From UBA11858 sp964589145 (GTDB taxonomy: Bacteria; Chloroflexota; Anaerolineae; Anaerolineales; UBA11858), in assembly GCA_964589145.1 (NCBI GenBank), contig CAZPSL010000118.1, positions 1-7,958 on the forward strand: 7,958 bases of DNA, written 5' to 3'. Made by a program: the position numbers and the translations under genes. Below, piece by piece: positions 1 to 5,829 of the stretch (its first letter is position 1; each line of letters starts with the position of its first letter). Below the pieces are notes generated by a model that made no database searches, had not been told where the DNA came from, and saw nothing but the letters and a program-made list of their open reading frames with translations.

Positions 1-36
1 TCGGCGGGAGAGAGGAGGGAGAGAGGGCATCTGGAG

Positions 37-132
37 AATCAGCGAATCAGCGAATCAGCGAGTCAGCGAGTCAGCGAATCAGCGAGTCAGCGAATCAGCG
101 CATCAGCGAGTCGGCGAGTCGGCGGGTCAGCG
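37..132. repeat. 8-bp tandem repeat array, 12 units
   Basis: Twelve uninterrupted 8-bp units run through this stretch. The main unit is AATCAGCG or AGTCAGCG, with variants CATCAGCG, AGTCGGCG and GGTCAGCG. Variants concentrate in the last four units, at the right-hand end. The array lies downstream of the 3' end of the L,D-transpeptidase gene (minus strand), in sequence with no recognisable gene. The period is not a multiple of three, so it is unlikely to encode a repetitive protein. It is directly visible and could be a length-variable locus. Confidence 0.93.
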
Positions 133-151
133 GGGCGAGGGGCGGATGGGC

Positions 152-179
152 GTCAACCGCCAATTTTCAATCGTCAATA
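152..179. repeat. Degenerate 7-bp tandem repeat, 4 units
   Basis: Four successive heptamers, GTCAACC, GCCAATT, TTCAATC and GTCAATA, share the core YCAA at the same offset. The last unit covers the stop codon of the L,D-transpeptidase gene (TCA at 174-176, read as TGA on the minus strand). It resembles in form the short heptanucleotide repeats known from other bacteria, but with only four divergent units chance cannot be excluded. Confidence 0.4.
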
Positions 180-1226
180 ATGGATGTTCACAAGCGTTCC
201 GACGGAAGCCTTATTATAAACCCACTCGGCATCTGCCGTGCGCAGGTTGATGCAGCCGTGGCTCATCGGCGTACCGAAGTTGTTGTGCCAGTACGTACCG
301 TGAATGCCGTAGCCCTTGTAAAAGTACATCACATAAGGCACGCTGGGGAGGTAATAGCCCGGCCCGGCCATGTCCGCGGCCGGATATTTGACGTAAATCT
401 GGTATTGCCCGGTGACAGTGGGATGCTGCCAGGTTCCGGTGGAGACTACGAACCCGTTGAGCAGATTTTTGCCTTTGTAAACTTGCAGATACTGGTTGGT
501 CAGGTCAACGTCAATCCAGATTTCGCCCCTTTTGGCACCCGGCGGCAGTGAAACCTGGGGGACGTCCTCCGTCGGGGCGGGCGGAATGGACGGGAGCGAT
601 GTTGCCGTCGCCAGCAGGGTGACAGCCGCGGCAGGAGCGGCCGTCGGGGTGTCGGCTGGTGTGTTTGTCGGGGCTGGAGTGAACGTCGGGGTCGGGGTGA
701 GGGTCGCTGTGGGGGTGGCGGTAAACGTGGCTTTAACCGCCCGCGCTTGCGCGGCAGCCACGCTGTAATTCAACCGGTCGGGCTGCAAGGACGCGGGCGG
801 ATTGTTCCACCACAACAGGCCGACTGTGATCAGCGCCAGCAACGTCGCCCAAACGTAGGCGCGGCTCCCCAGGCGATCCGGCTGCATGGGAGCGGGCTGC
901 GCACTGGAAACCGGCAGGAGTGCTGCGCTCGCAGCGCGAGTCGGGAGTGTGTCACCGATGACCCGGCGCGGCTGTTCCTTGCGGTACCGCTGCACAGCCC
1001 AGTGCATCCCCCGCCGGGCGCGTGTGCTGGACGGGTTGATTTCCAGGGCACGCTTCAGATATTCGATGCTGGCCCGCGGGGAGGCGACTGCCGCCAGAAT
1101 CAGCCAGGGGTCTTCGCGGGCGGGGTCAAGAGTCGCGGCCTGTTCCGCCCAGCGGCGCGCGGCCAGCCGGTCGCCGCACTTCAGCGCCTGGCGGGATTGT
1201 TGGATGGCGTAGGTGTAAGCGGGCAT
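174..1226 (-). CDS. Membrane-anchored L,D-transpeptidase (YkuD domain) with cytoplasmic TPR-like N-terminus
   Basis: The protein has 350 residues. YkuD enzymes cross-link peptidoglycan stem peptides (3-3 links) or attach proteins to them, acting outside the membrane. Residues 1-80 hold two TPR-like helical hairpins (AEQAATLDP and KRALEINPSS are typical turns). A single hydrophobic segment spans about 123-140. A Thr/Pro/Ala-rich linker covers about 166-222, and the YkuD domain fills 233-350. The active-site signature is complete: His309, then SHGCIN with His323 and the nucleophile Cys325. This suggests a type II topology with TPRs inside and catalysis outside. The ATG at 1226 has no clear Shine-Dalgarno sequence. 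The gene lies 63 bp downstream of the amidase gene on the same strand, so the two probably form a cell-wall operon. Family assignment is firm; the substrate and the TPR role are inferred. Confidence 0.93.
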   Translation of the reverse strand: MPAYTYAIQQSRQALKCGDRLAARRWAEQAATLDPAREDPWLILAAVASPRASIEYLKRALEINPSSTRARRGMHWAVQRYRKEQPRRVIGDTLPTRAASAALLPVSSAQPAPMQPDRLGSRAYVWATLLALITVGLLWWNNPPASLQPDRLNYSVAAAQARAVKATFTATPTATLTPTPTFTPAPTNTPADTPTAAPAAAVTLLATATSLPSIPPAPTEDVPQVSLPPGAKRGEIWIDVDLTNQYLQVYKGKNLLNGFVVSTGTWQHPTVTGQYQIYVKYPAADMAGPGYYLPSVPYVMYFYKGYGIHGTYWHNNFGTPMSHGCINLRTADAEWVYNKASVGTLVNIHY

Positions 1227-1289
1227 AACAAGCAGCGGATGAGGGAGCGGGTTGGCATACCGGCAAAAAAATTACAGTCTCCCGTCTCC

Positions 1290-2051
1290 TCACGGAATGC
1301 TCTGGTTGTAGATGTAGCACAAAATCCCTTGCGTGATGCCCTCCGCAATCAGGTCGGGCCGCTGAGTCAGAATCTGGCGGTCGAGGTTGAGAAAACCGGT
1401 CTCGATAATTGCCGCCGGTGTGTTCGGGTCCAGTTCCGAAAAGGTGTGGTAACTGCTCATATCCGGGGTGATGCTGTTGTGCTGCTGCAATCCGGTGATT
1501 TTGGCGTAACGGTCTTTCATGCAGGCAACCAGGCGTTCCGTACTCTCCGGGCGGTTGTTGTCAGCAGAGGCTGCAACCTTGAAGCCAGTCGCCTCGTCAT
1601 TGATGTACTGACACGAATCCGCGTGGATGGAAACCAATGCCAGGGCGCGGTAGCCGCTCAATTTGGGGTCGAACTCTTTGAGCAAATCCACGTCAAAACC
1701 TTCGTCAATCAATTGCTGTTGCACGCGGGCGGCGATGTCCTGGTTGACCTGTAACTCCGTCAGCCCGTCCGGGCAGACCGCGCCGGGGTCATTCTCCTTG
1801 CCCCAATGCCCGGCCACAATTCCGATTTTCGGCAGCGGGCGCGGAGTCGGCGTCGGCCATTTCGGCGTCGGGGTGGTTTCGGTGTATGCCACGGCCTCCG
1901 ATAAAATGTGACTGAAGTTCACGCTCAAAAAACTATTCGGCGTGAAAATTACAAAAATCGTCGCGGCTATCCCGGCAACCAGCACCAGCCCGGCCAGCAT
2001 CTTGACAGAGTCGGCCAGCCATGTTTTCGAGTTTGATTTCGATTCGCTCAT
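1290..2051 (-). CDS. N-acetylmuramoyl-L-alanine amidase (Amidase_3 family), membrane-anchored
   Basis: The protein has 253 residues and a predicted zinc-dependent amidase fold that cleaves the MurNAc-L-Ala bond of peptidoglycan. A hydrophobic segment at about 18-37 is a membrane anchor or uncleaved signal. A short Thr/Pro linker (about 58-73) leads into the catalytic domain (about 75-253). Family zinc ligands are recognisable as His82 (AGHWG), Glu99 (LTELQVN) and His143 (SIHADS), with the catalytic Glu217 in AAIIETGFLN. No LysM, SPOR or SH3 wall-binding domain is present, so localisation must come from the anchor. The ATG at 2051 has no good Shine-Dalgarno sequence, but an extended -10 element lies about 40 bp upstream. 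It is the first gene of the likely pair with the L,D-transpeptidase. The exact physiological role (cell separation, turnover or spore-like processes) cannot be read from sequence. Confidence 0.92.
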   Translation of the reverse strand: MSESKSNSKTWLADSVKMLAGLVLVAGIAATIFVIFTPNSFLSVNFSHILSEAVAYTETTPTPKWPTPTPRPLPKIGIVAGHWGKENDPGAVCPDGLTELQVNQDIAARVQQQLIDEGFDVDLLKEFDPKLSGYRALALVSIHADSCQYINDEATGFKVAASADNNRPESTERLVACMKDRYAKITGLQQHNSITPDMSSYHTFSELDPNTPAAIIETGFLNLDRQILTQRPDLIAEGITQGILCYIYNQSIP

Positions 2052-2091
2052 AAGATTTTGTCAAGTTACGAGTAAAATAGATTTGTACGCA

Positions 2092-2100
2092 ATTATATCA
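2092..2100 (-). promoter_or_regulatory. Extended -10 promoter element for the amidase/L,D-transpeptidase genes
   Basis: Read on the minus strand this is TGATATAAT, an exact match to the extended -10 consensus TGNTATAAT of housekeeping sigma factors. Transcription would start near 2085, giving a leader of about 35 nt before the amidase ATG. No TTGACA-like -35 box is found at the right distance; that region (about 2115-2120) is occupied by a palindromic half-element. Extended -10 promoters often lack a strong -35. Confidence 0.5.
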
Positions 2101-2106
2101 GCCTCT

Positions 2107-2122
2107 AGGACTGCCGGTCCTT
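2107..2122. repeat. Diverged half-copy of the palindromic element
   Basis: The 16-mer AGGACTGCCGGTCCTT differs at one base from the right arm of the palindrome at 5811-5826 (AGGACTGCCAGTCCTT). It is itself a small imperfect hairpin (AGGAC, five-base centre, GTCCT). It sits in the divergent intergenic region, overlapping where a -35 box for the amidase promoter would be. A 15/16 match is suggestive, but short enough that common descent is not certain. Confidence 0.5.
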
Positions 2123-2124
2123 AG

Positions 2125-2148
2125 GGATGCAAGAACGGATGCAAGAAC
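2125..2148. repeat. Perfect 12-bp tandem duplication upstream of the AMMECR1 gene
   Basis: GGATGCAAGAAC occurs twice with no gap (2125-2136 and 2137-2148), ending 8 bp before the ribosome binding site of the AMMECR1-domain gene. It could be a regulatory direct repeat in the leader or promoter, or a replication-slippage duplication; nothing else in the window matches it. Confidence 0.8.
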
Positions 2149-2156
2149 CAGATCAT

Positions 2157-2161
2157 GGAGG
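2157..2161 (+). promoter_or_regulatory. Shine-Dalgarno site fixing the AMMECR1-domain gene start
   Basis: GGAGG lies 6 nt before the ATG at 2168. It is one of only two strong ribosome binding sites in the window and fixes that start. Most other genes here lack an obvious one. Confidence 0.8.
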
Positions 2162-2167
2162 TATACC

Positions 2168-2758
2168 ATGCCGGAAGACCGTCTGACCCCCGAAGAACGT
2201 TCCATTCTCCTGAAAGAAGCGCGTCGCTCCCTGGAATTGGGTGTAACGCGCCGCCCTTTGCCGCCCCTCAACCTGGAAGATTATCCGCCAAAACTGCGCG
2301 AACCCGGAGCGACTTTCGTCACCCTGACAACAGGCGGACGTTTGCGCGGCTGCATCGGGGCGTTAGAACCCTACCAGCCCCTGATCGCCGATGTGCGCGA
2401 ACACGCCATTGCCGCCGCCTTGCAGGATTATCGTTTCCCTCCGGTGCAGCCCGAGGAACTGGGTTCAATCGAAATCGAAGTCTCCCGCCTGACGCGTCCG
2501 CAACCGCTGCCTTATGACGGCCCTGCTGACCTGATCGCCAAACTGCGCCCCGGCGTGGACGGAGTCATCTTGCAGGATGGCTTCCGCCGGGCTACGTTCC
2601 TCCCCCAGGTGTGGGAGAAAATCCCCACCCCCGAACAGTTCCTGAGCGAACTGTGCCTGAAAATGGGTGCCCCCGCCGATTTATGGCGTCGCAAACCGCT
2701 GGAGGTGTCAACCTATCAGGTGGAGGAGATGCGGGCTAAAAACGCAGAAGTTGAGTAA
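2168..2758 (+). CDS. amrA: AMMECR1-domain protein (AmmeMemoRadiSam system protein A)
   Basis: The protein has 196 residues, a full-length AMMECR1 domain. The family hallmark LRGCIG is intact at residues 59-64, and the second conserved block ATFLPQVWE lies at about 142-150, followed by the typical PTPEQFLSELCLKMG helix. There is no signal peptide or membrane segment, so it is probably cytosolic. In many bacteria this domain is encoded with a Memo-like protein and a radical SAM enzyme (AmmeMemoRadiSam system), and its biochemical role is still poorly defined. Neither partner is visible here: the neighbours are a divergent amidase and a convergent aldolase. It is therefore a stand-alone copy, at least within this window. 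The start is supported by GGAGG at 2157-2161. The symbol follows the protein-A family name and says nothing about partners. Confidence 0.93.
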   Translation: MPEDRLTPEERSILLKEARRSLELGVTRRPLPPLNLEDYPPKLREPGATFVTLTTGGRLRGCIGALEPYQPLIADVREHAIAAALQDYRFPPVQPEELGSIEIEVSRLTRPQPLPYDGPADLIAKLRPGVDGVILQDGFRRATFLPQVWEKIPTPEQFLSELCLKMGAPADLWRRKPLEVSTYQVEEMRAKNAEVE

Positions 2759-2771
2759 GTTCAAATCACCT

Positions 2772-2824
2772 TGACAGATGTGCCCCTGCCCAGCCCCTAA
2801 TGGGGCTGGGCAGGGGCACTGTCA
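2772..2824. terminator. Long hairpin between convergent genes, possible bidirectional terminator
   Basis: Perfect 18-bp GC-rich arms (2780-2797 and 2802-2819; the left arm begins GTGCCCCTGCCC) enclose a TAAT loop. An outer TGACA/TGTCA stem extends the pairing past a 3-nt bulge. It begins 14 bp after the AMMECR1-domain gene stop and lies 57 bp from the aldolase stop, so both transcripts would run into it. There is no U tract on either side, so it is not a textbook intrinsic terminator. It might instead stabilise 3' ends or be a dispersed palindrome seen once here. Confidence 0.6.
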
Positions 2825-2881
2825 TCACGGCACACACAAAACACCACATTCCCCTGTGTTTCGGCGAAAGCCCCAAGAAAT

Positions 2882-3832
2882 CTATTTATCCAGCAATGCG
2901 CGTACTTCGGGAAGACGGCCTGCGCTGCCCAGGTATTCATTTTTCCGAGCGATGAATTTGGCATATTCCGCCATAAACACCTTACCGGGTTTGCGCAGGT
3001 CGAACACTTCAGGGTGATCGCGGAAATACTCGCGGTGAACCCGCGTCCAGACCAGGCGGCCGTCAGTATCGATGTTGATTTTGGTCACACCCAGTGTAGC
3101 CGCTTTGCGGAACTGGGATGCATCCACGCCCTTTGCGCCCCGGATATTGCCCCCGGCGGCGTTGATGCGCTCGACTTCATCCTGCGGCACGGAACTGCTG
3201 CCATGCATCACCAGCGGGAATCCGGGCAGCCGCTTCTGAATTTCCGCCAAAACATCAAAGCGCAGCGCCTGGGTACCGCTAAACTTAAATGCGCCATGGC
3301 TGGTACCAATAGCAACAGCCAGTGAGTCGCAGCCGGTACGCTCGACAAACTCCCGGGCCTGGTCAGGATCTGTCAGTTTGGCATCGGCCTCGTCCACGGC
3401 AACATGCTCTTCCACTCCGCCGAGTTGCCCCAGTTCTGCCTCTACCACAACGCCTTTCGCATGAGCATATTCCACAACCCGCCTGGTAATAGCGACATTC
3501 GTTTCAAAATCCTCATGGCTGGCATCGATCATCACAGAACTGTAAAAACCGCTATCGACACAATCGTAACAGGTTTCCTCATCGCCATGGTCAAGGTGAA
3601 CAGCAAAAATTGCCTCGGGAAAAATTTCATCCGCACTGCGGATTAATCCCTCGAGCATCGTCTTGTGCGTATAGGACCGCGCCCCCTTGCTAATTTGCAA
3701 AATAAAAGGCGATTGACTATCCAAATTGCCCTGGAACAACCCCATAGTTTGTTCCAGATTGTTGATATTGTACGCGCCAATAGCGTATTTGCCGTAAGCG
3801 GCTTCAAAAAGTTTTTTTGTGGTAACTATCAT
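2882..3832 (-). CDS. fba: Class II fructose-1,6-bisphosphate aldolase
   Basis: The protein has 316 residues and is a cytosolic TIM-barrel enzyme. It interconverts fructose 1,6-bisphosphate with dihydroxyacetone phosphate and glyceraldehyde 3-phosphate in glycolysis and gluconeogenesis, using divalent zinc. Visible family motifs are VHLDHGD with catalytic Asp81 and metal ligand His82, Glu132 in EAELGQLGG, ligand His179 in GTSHGAFKF, ligand His210 in VMHGSSS, and the phosphate-binding NIDTDGRL at 253-260. The domain is complete. The ATG at 3832 is preceded by AAGGAG at 5 nt, which fixes the start. It lies 98 bp downstream of the FHA-regulator gene on the same strand. No convincing promoter is seen in that gap, so read-through from the regulator gene is possible. 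A related ketose-bisphosphate specificity, such as tagatose bisphosphate, cannot be excluded by motif alone. Confidence 0.95.
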   Translation of the reverse strand: MIVTTKKLFEAAYGKYAIGAYNINNLEQTMGLFQGNLDSQSPFILQISKGARSYTHKTMLEGLIRSADEIFPEAIFAVHLDHGDEETCYDCVDSGFYSSVMIDASHEDFETNVAITRRVVEYAHAKGVVVEAELGQLGGVEEHVAVDEADAKLTDPDQAREFVERTGCDSLAVAIGTSHGAFKFSGTQALRFDVLAEIQKRLPGFPLVMHGSSSVPQDEVERINAAGGNIRGAKGVDASQFRKAATLGVTKINIDTDGRLVWTRVHREYFRDHPEVFDLRKPGKVFMAEYAKFIARKNEYLGSAGRLPEVRALLDK

Positions 3833-3837
3833 AATAT

Positions 3838-3843
3838 CTCCTT
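3838..3843 (-). promoter_or_regulatory. Shine-Dalgarno site of the aldolase gene
   Basis: On the minus strand the bases read AAGGAG, 5 nt before the ATG at 3832. The strong site fits a highly translated glycolytic enzyme and supports this start over later in-frame codons. Confidence 0.8.
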
Positions 3844-3929
3844 ATTCCTTGAAGGTTCTGGGGCTTTTGCCAAAACACTACAAAACATCGCTCAACGCGA
3901 AAGTCCTGGGATCAAAAGGCGGGCAAAAC

Positions 3930-4628
3930 TCAGCGGTCAGATAACGTTTTCTGTTCCGGGTTGTCGAGCCGTAACCCATGACCCCGCACAGTGACAACAT
4001 AAGCGTGACCGGGATCAACAGTAGACAGGCGATCGCGCAAGCGACGCACCAAGGCATCCAGCGCCTGCTCAGAAACCGTGACCGCATTCTCCGCCCCCCA
4101 AACAGCACTCACGAGTTTCTCGCGGGGGACAATTTGTCCGTTTTGGTTGTAAAGCGCGGCCAGCAAACGATATTGCGAGGCCGAAAGCGGAGGCAGAATC
4201 TCCTGATTGTTGATCCACACCCGCCGGGAACGCGCGTCGATCCTCAAGCGAAACTCAGCCGACAATTCCGCGGGGCCCGGCGGCTCCACGTCCAGCGGGA
4301 GGGTAGCATCCGCGCTCAAATAAACAAATTTCTGCGCCAGTGCAATCTGAATCACGTCCCCATCTTCAAGAAAGACTGCGCTCGTAACACTTTTTCCATT
4401 GCAGTGTGTACCATTCTTGGACCCCAAGTCCTCCAGCAGGACACCATCAGAAACTTGCATAAGGCGCGCATGGCGTCGCGAGACCTGCCGATTGGGTATG
4501 GTTACATCACAATTCGGGTCGCGGCCAATCAGCAGGCTGCCTTGCAACATCCAGCGCCGTCCATCCAGGTATCCCTCGTAACCAACCAAAACGGGGATTT
4601 CTTCGTTACTTTGGAGCGTCTCATCCAT
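3930..4628 (-). CDS. FHA domain-winged helix DNA-binding regulator
   Basis: The protein has 232 residues from the ATG at 4628. A TTG at 4640 would add four residues; neither start has a Shine-Dalgarno sequence, and a stop codon blocks further extension. An FHA domain (about 12-105) carries the phosphothreonine-binding signature: LIGRDPNCD, VSRRHARL and DLGSKNGT, so the key Arg, Ser, His and Asn are all present. A C-terminal OmpR/PhoB-type winged helix (about 125-222) ends in the family-typical wing VVTVRGHGLRL. There is no receiver domain and no membrane segment. EmbR of Mycobacterium tuberculosis also joins FHA and winged-helix modules, in the opposite order and with an extra BTAD, and is controlled by the kinase PknH. 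The divergent Ser/Thr kinase gene makes a kinase-to-FHA signalling link likely here, but that is inference. Confidence 0.92.
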   Translation of the reverse strand: MDETLQSNEEIPVLVGYEGYLDGRRWMLQGSLLIGRDPNCDVTIPNRQVSRRHARLMQVSDGVLLEDLGSKNGTHCNGKSVTSAVFLEDGDVIQIALAQKFVYLSADATLPLDVEPPGPAELSAEFRLRIDARSRRVWINNQEILPPLSASQYRLLAALYNQNGQIVPREKLVSAVWGAENAVTVSEQALDALVRRLRDRLSTVDPGHAYVVTVRGHGLRLDNPEQKTLSDR

Positions 4629-4668
4629 TTGAGTTGCCAAATCGCTTTTGTATGTTCCACACTACGGG

Positions 4669-4674
4669 TATAAT
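4669..4674 (+). promoter_or_regulatory. Candidate -10 box for the kinase gene
   Basis: A perfect TATAAT occurs on the plus strand in the 150-bp divergent region between the FHA regulator and the kinase. The sequence around a -35 position is weak (TTTGTA at 4647-4652, 16 bp upstream). The leader to the ATG at 4779 would be about 100 nt. The same AT-rich patch reads TTATTATA on the minus strand and might also serve the FHA gene, where no other -10 is obvious. Confidence 0.4.
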
Positions 4675-4778
4675 AACACAAATTCCCCAATGAGCAGAGG
4701 CTTCCCCGTCCAGGGGGTGCAGGCAAAAGATGCAGAACGCCGGTGGTCCCCCCCTCCCTTATTTGTAACTCTTCCCCC

Positions 4779-5768
4779 ATGCCAAAACCACTTCAGGCAA
4801 ATGATATTCTCAAAGAGCGTTACGAAATCCGCCGCATTATCGGACAAGGCGGAATGGGGAGCGTTTACCTCGCCGACGACCTGCGCCTGAAAGGGCGTCA
4901 AACAGCCATCAAAGAAGTCTTCCACGATCCGGAGATGCCCGACGATTTGGCAACCCAGGCCCGCGAGCAGTTTATGCGCGAGGCAACGGTTTTGGCACGG
5001 CTGGATCATCCTAACCTCCCTAAAGTATCGGATTTTTTCTCCATCGGCGAACGCGACTACCTGGTGATGGACTTCGTCCCCGGCAAGGACCTCAGCGCGC
5101 TGATGACCGAAGCCCGCCTGAAGAAAAAATTCCTGAACGAGCGGGAGGTTTTGGACTGGGCATCGCAACTGGCAGAGGCGCTCTCCTATTTGCACAGCCA
5201 GGAACCGCCCATCGTCCACCGTGATATCAAACCCAGCAACTTGAAACTCACTCCCGATGGGGTAATCAAACTGGTAGATTTCGGACTGGTCAAAATCCTG
5301 AACAATTCAGACGAAGTTACCATCACCGTGGTACAAGGGCGCGGCACGGCAACTTACACTCCCCTGGAACAATACGGCGGAGATGCCGGCCATACTGACG
5401 TCCGCAGCGACATTTTCTCCTTTGGCGCAACACTTTACCATTTGCTGACGAACACGCCTCCGCCTGAAGCCCGCGACCGATTTCTGCACCCTGAGATTCT
5501 CATCCCGCCGCGCGACCTGAACCCCGACGTCAGCCCGCGCACCGAACGGGCAATTTTCTGGGCAATGCACCTGCACCCGGATGAACGCCCCCAAAGCGTA
5601 GAACAGTTTCGGCAAGCGCTGCTGGGCGACTGGAACCCCACCATGCAGCCCCACCGTGCAATGCCAGCCCCCAGTCTGGCAGATTTACTCGCCTCCCCGG
5701 TGGAGCGCACCTTAATCTGGATCGCTGTGATTCTGCTATTTGTGAGTTTAATAGCAACGCTGGTCTGA
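4779..5768 (+). CDS. Ser/Thr protein kinase (Pkn2/Hanks type) with C-terminal membrane anchor
   Basis: The protein has 329 residues from the ATG at 4779. A GTG at 4743 would add 12 residues from a C-rich leader that looks non-coding. The kinase domain fills about 15-282: glycine loop GQGGMGSVY (22-30), ATP-anchoring Lys45 in AIKEV, helix-C Glu68, catalytic loop HRDIKPSN with Asp149, and DFG at 167-169. The activation-segment end is GTATYTPLEQYGG rather than a classical APE. All residues needed for activity are present. After a short linker (283-308) a single hydrophobic segment at about 311-328 reaches the C-terminus, so the kinase faces the cytosol and almost nothing lies outside. It has no PASTA or other sensor domain. 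The divergent FHA-winged-helix gene is a plausible substrate or reader. No Shine-Dalgarno sequence is visible. A palindrome with a T run follows the stop codon. Confidence 0.94.
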   Translation: MPKPLQANDILKERYEIRRIIGQGGMGSVYLADDLRLKGRQTAIKEVFHDPEMPDDLATQAREQFMREATVLARLDHPNLPKVSDFFSIGERDYLVMDFVPGKDLSALMTEARLKKKFLNEREVLDWASQLAEALSYLHSQEPPIVHRDIKPSNLKLTPDGVIKLVDFGLVKILNNSDEVTITVVQGRGTATYTPLEQYGGDAGHTDVRSDIFSFGATLYHLLTNTPPPEARDRFLHPEILIPPRDLNPDVSPRTERAIFWAMHLHPDERPQSVEQFRQALLGDWNPTMQPHRAMPAPSLADLLASPVERTLIWIAVILLFVSLIATLV

Positions 5769-5790
5769 CAACCATGGCCCGGCAGCGCAT

Positions 5791-5829
5791 AAGGACTGGC
5801 AGTCCTGCTCAGGACTGCCAGTCCTTTTT
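5791..5829 (+). terminator. Palindromic element copy A acting as likely terminator of the kinase gene
   Basis: Perfect 17-bp arms (5791-5807 and 5810-5826) around a 2-bp centre form a 36-bp palindrome. The plus strand then ends in five T (5825-5829), the layout of a Rho-independent terminator 22 bp after the kinase stop. Each half is itself a 15-bp palindrome (AGGACTGGCAGTCCT), so nested structures are possible. On the other strand the same bases encode the last five residues (KDWQS) and the TGA stop of the YfhO-like gene. It belongs to the same element family as the copies at 6359 and 7207. Confidence 0.75.

Noticed and set aside
37..132. CRISPR array
   Set aside because: The repeats are 8 bp, directly adjacent and without unique spacers, so this is a simple tandem array.
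1264..1271. Run of seven A (T on the minus strand) between the amidase and L,D-transpeptidase genes as a terminator
   Set aside because: No stem precedes the T run on the transcribed strand.
747..1754. Long plus-strand ORF of 335 codons opposite the two wall-enzyme genes
   Set aside because: It spans the antisense of the L,D-transpeptidase and amidase genes, which have complete family motifs. Its own translation shows no recognisable domain.
2059..2064. TTGACA on the minus strand as a -35 box
   Set aside because: It lies within 15 bp of the amidase ATG, downstream of the TATAAT, so it cannot serve this gene's promoter.
4718..4735. TGCAG direct repeat, 13 bp apart, as an OmpR-like operator for the FHA regulator
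   Set aside because: A five-base motif seen twice is too short, and the spacing does not match the usual 10-11 bp of this regulator family.
4743..4778. GTG start adding 12 residues to the kinase
   Set aside because: The extension is C-rich with no ribosome binding site, and the homologous kinase N-terminus begins naturally at the ATG at 4779.
4662..5219. Minus-strand ORF of 185 codons under the kinase gene
   Set aside because: It is the antisense shadow of the kinase domain, whose catalytic motifs are all on the plus strand.
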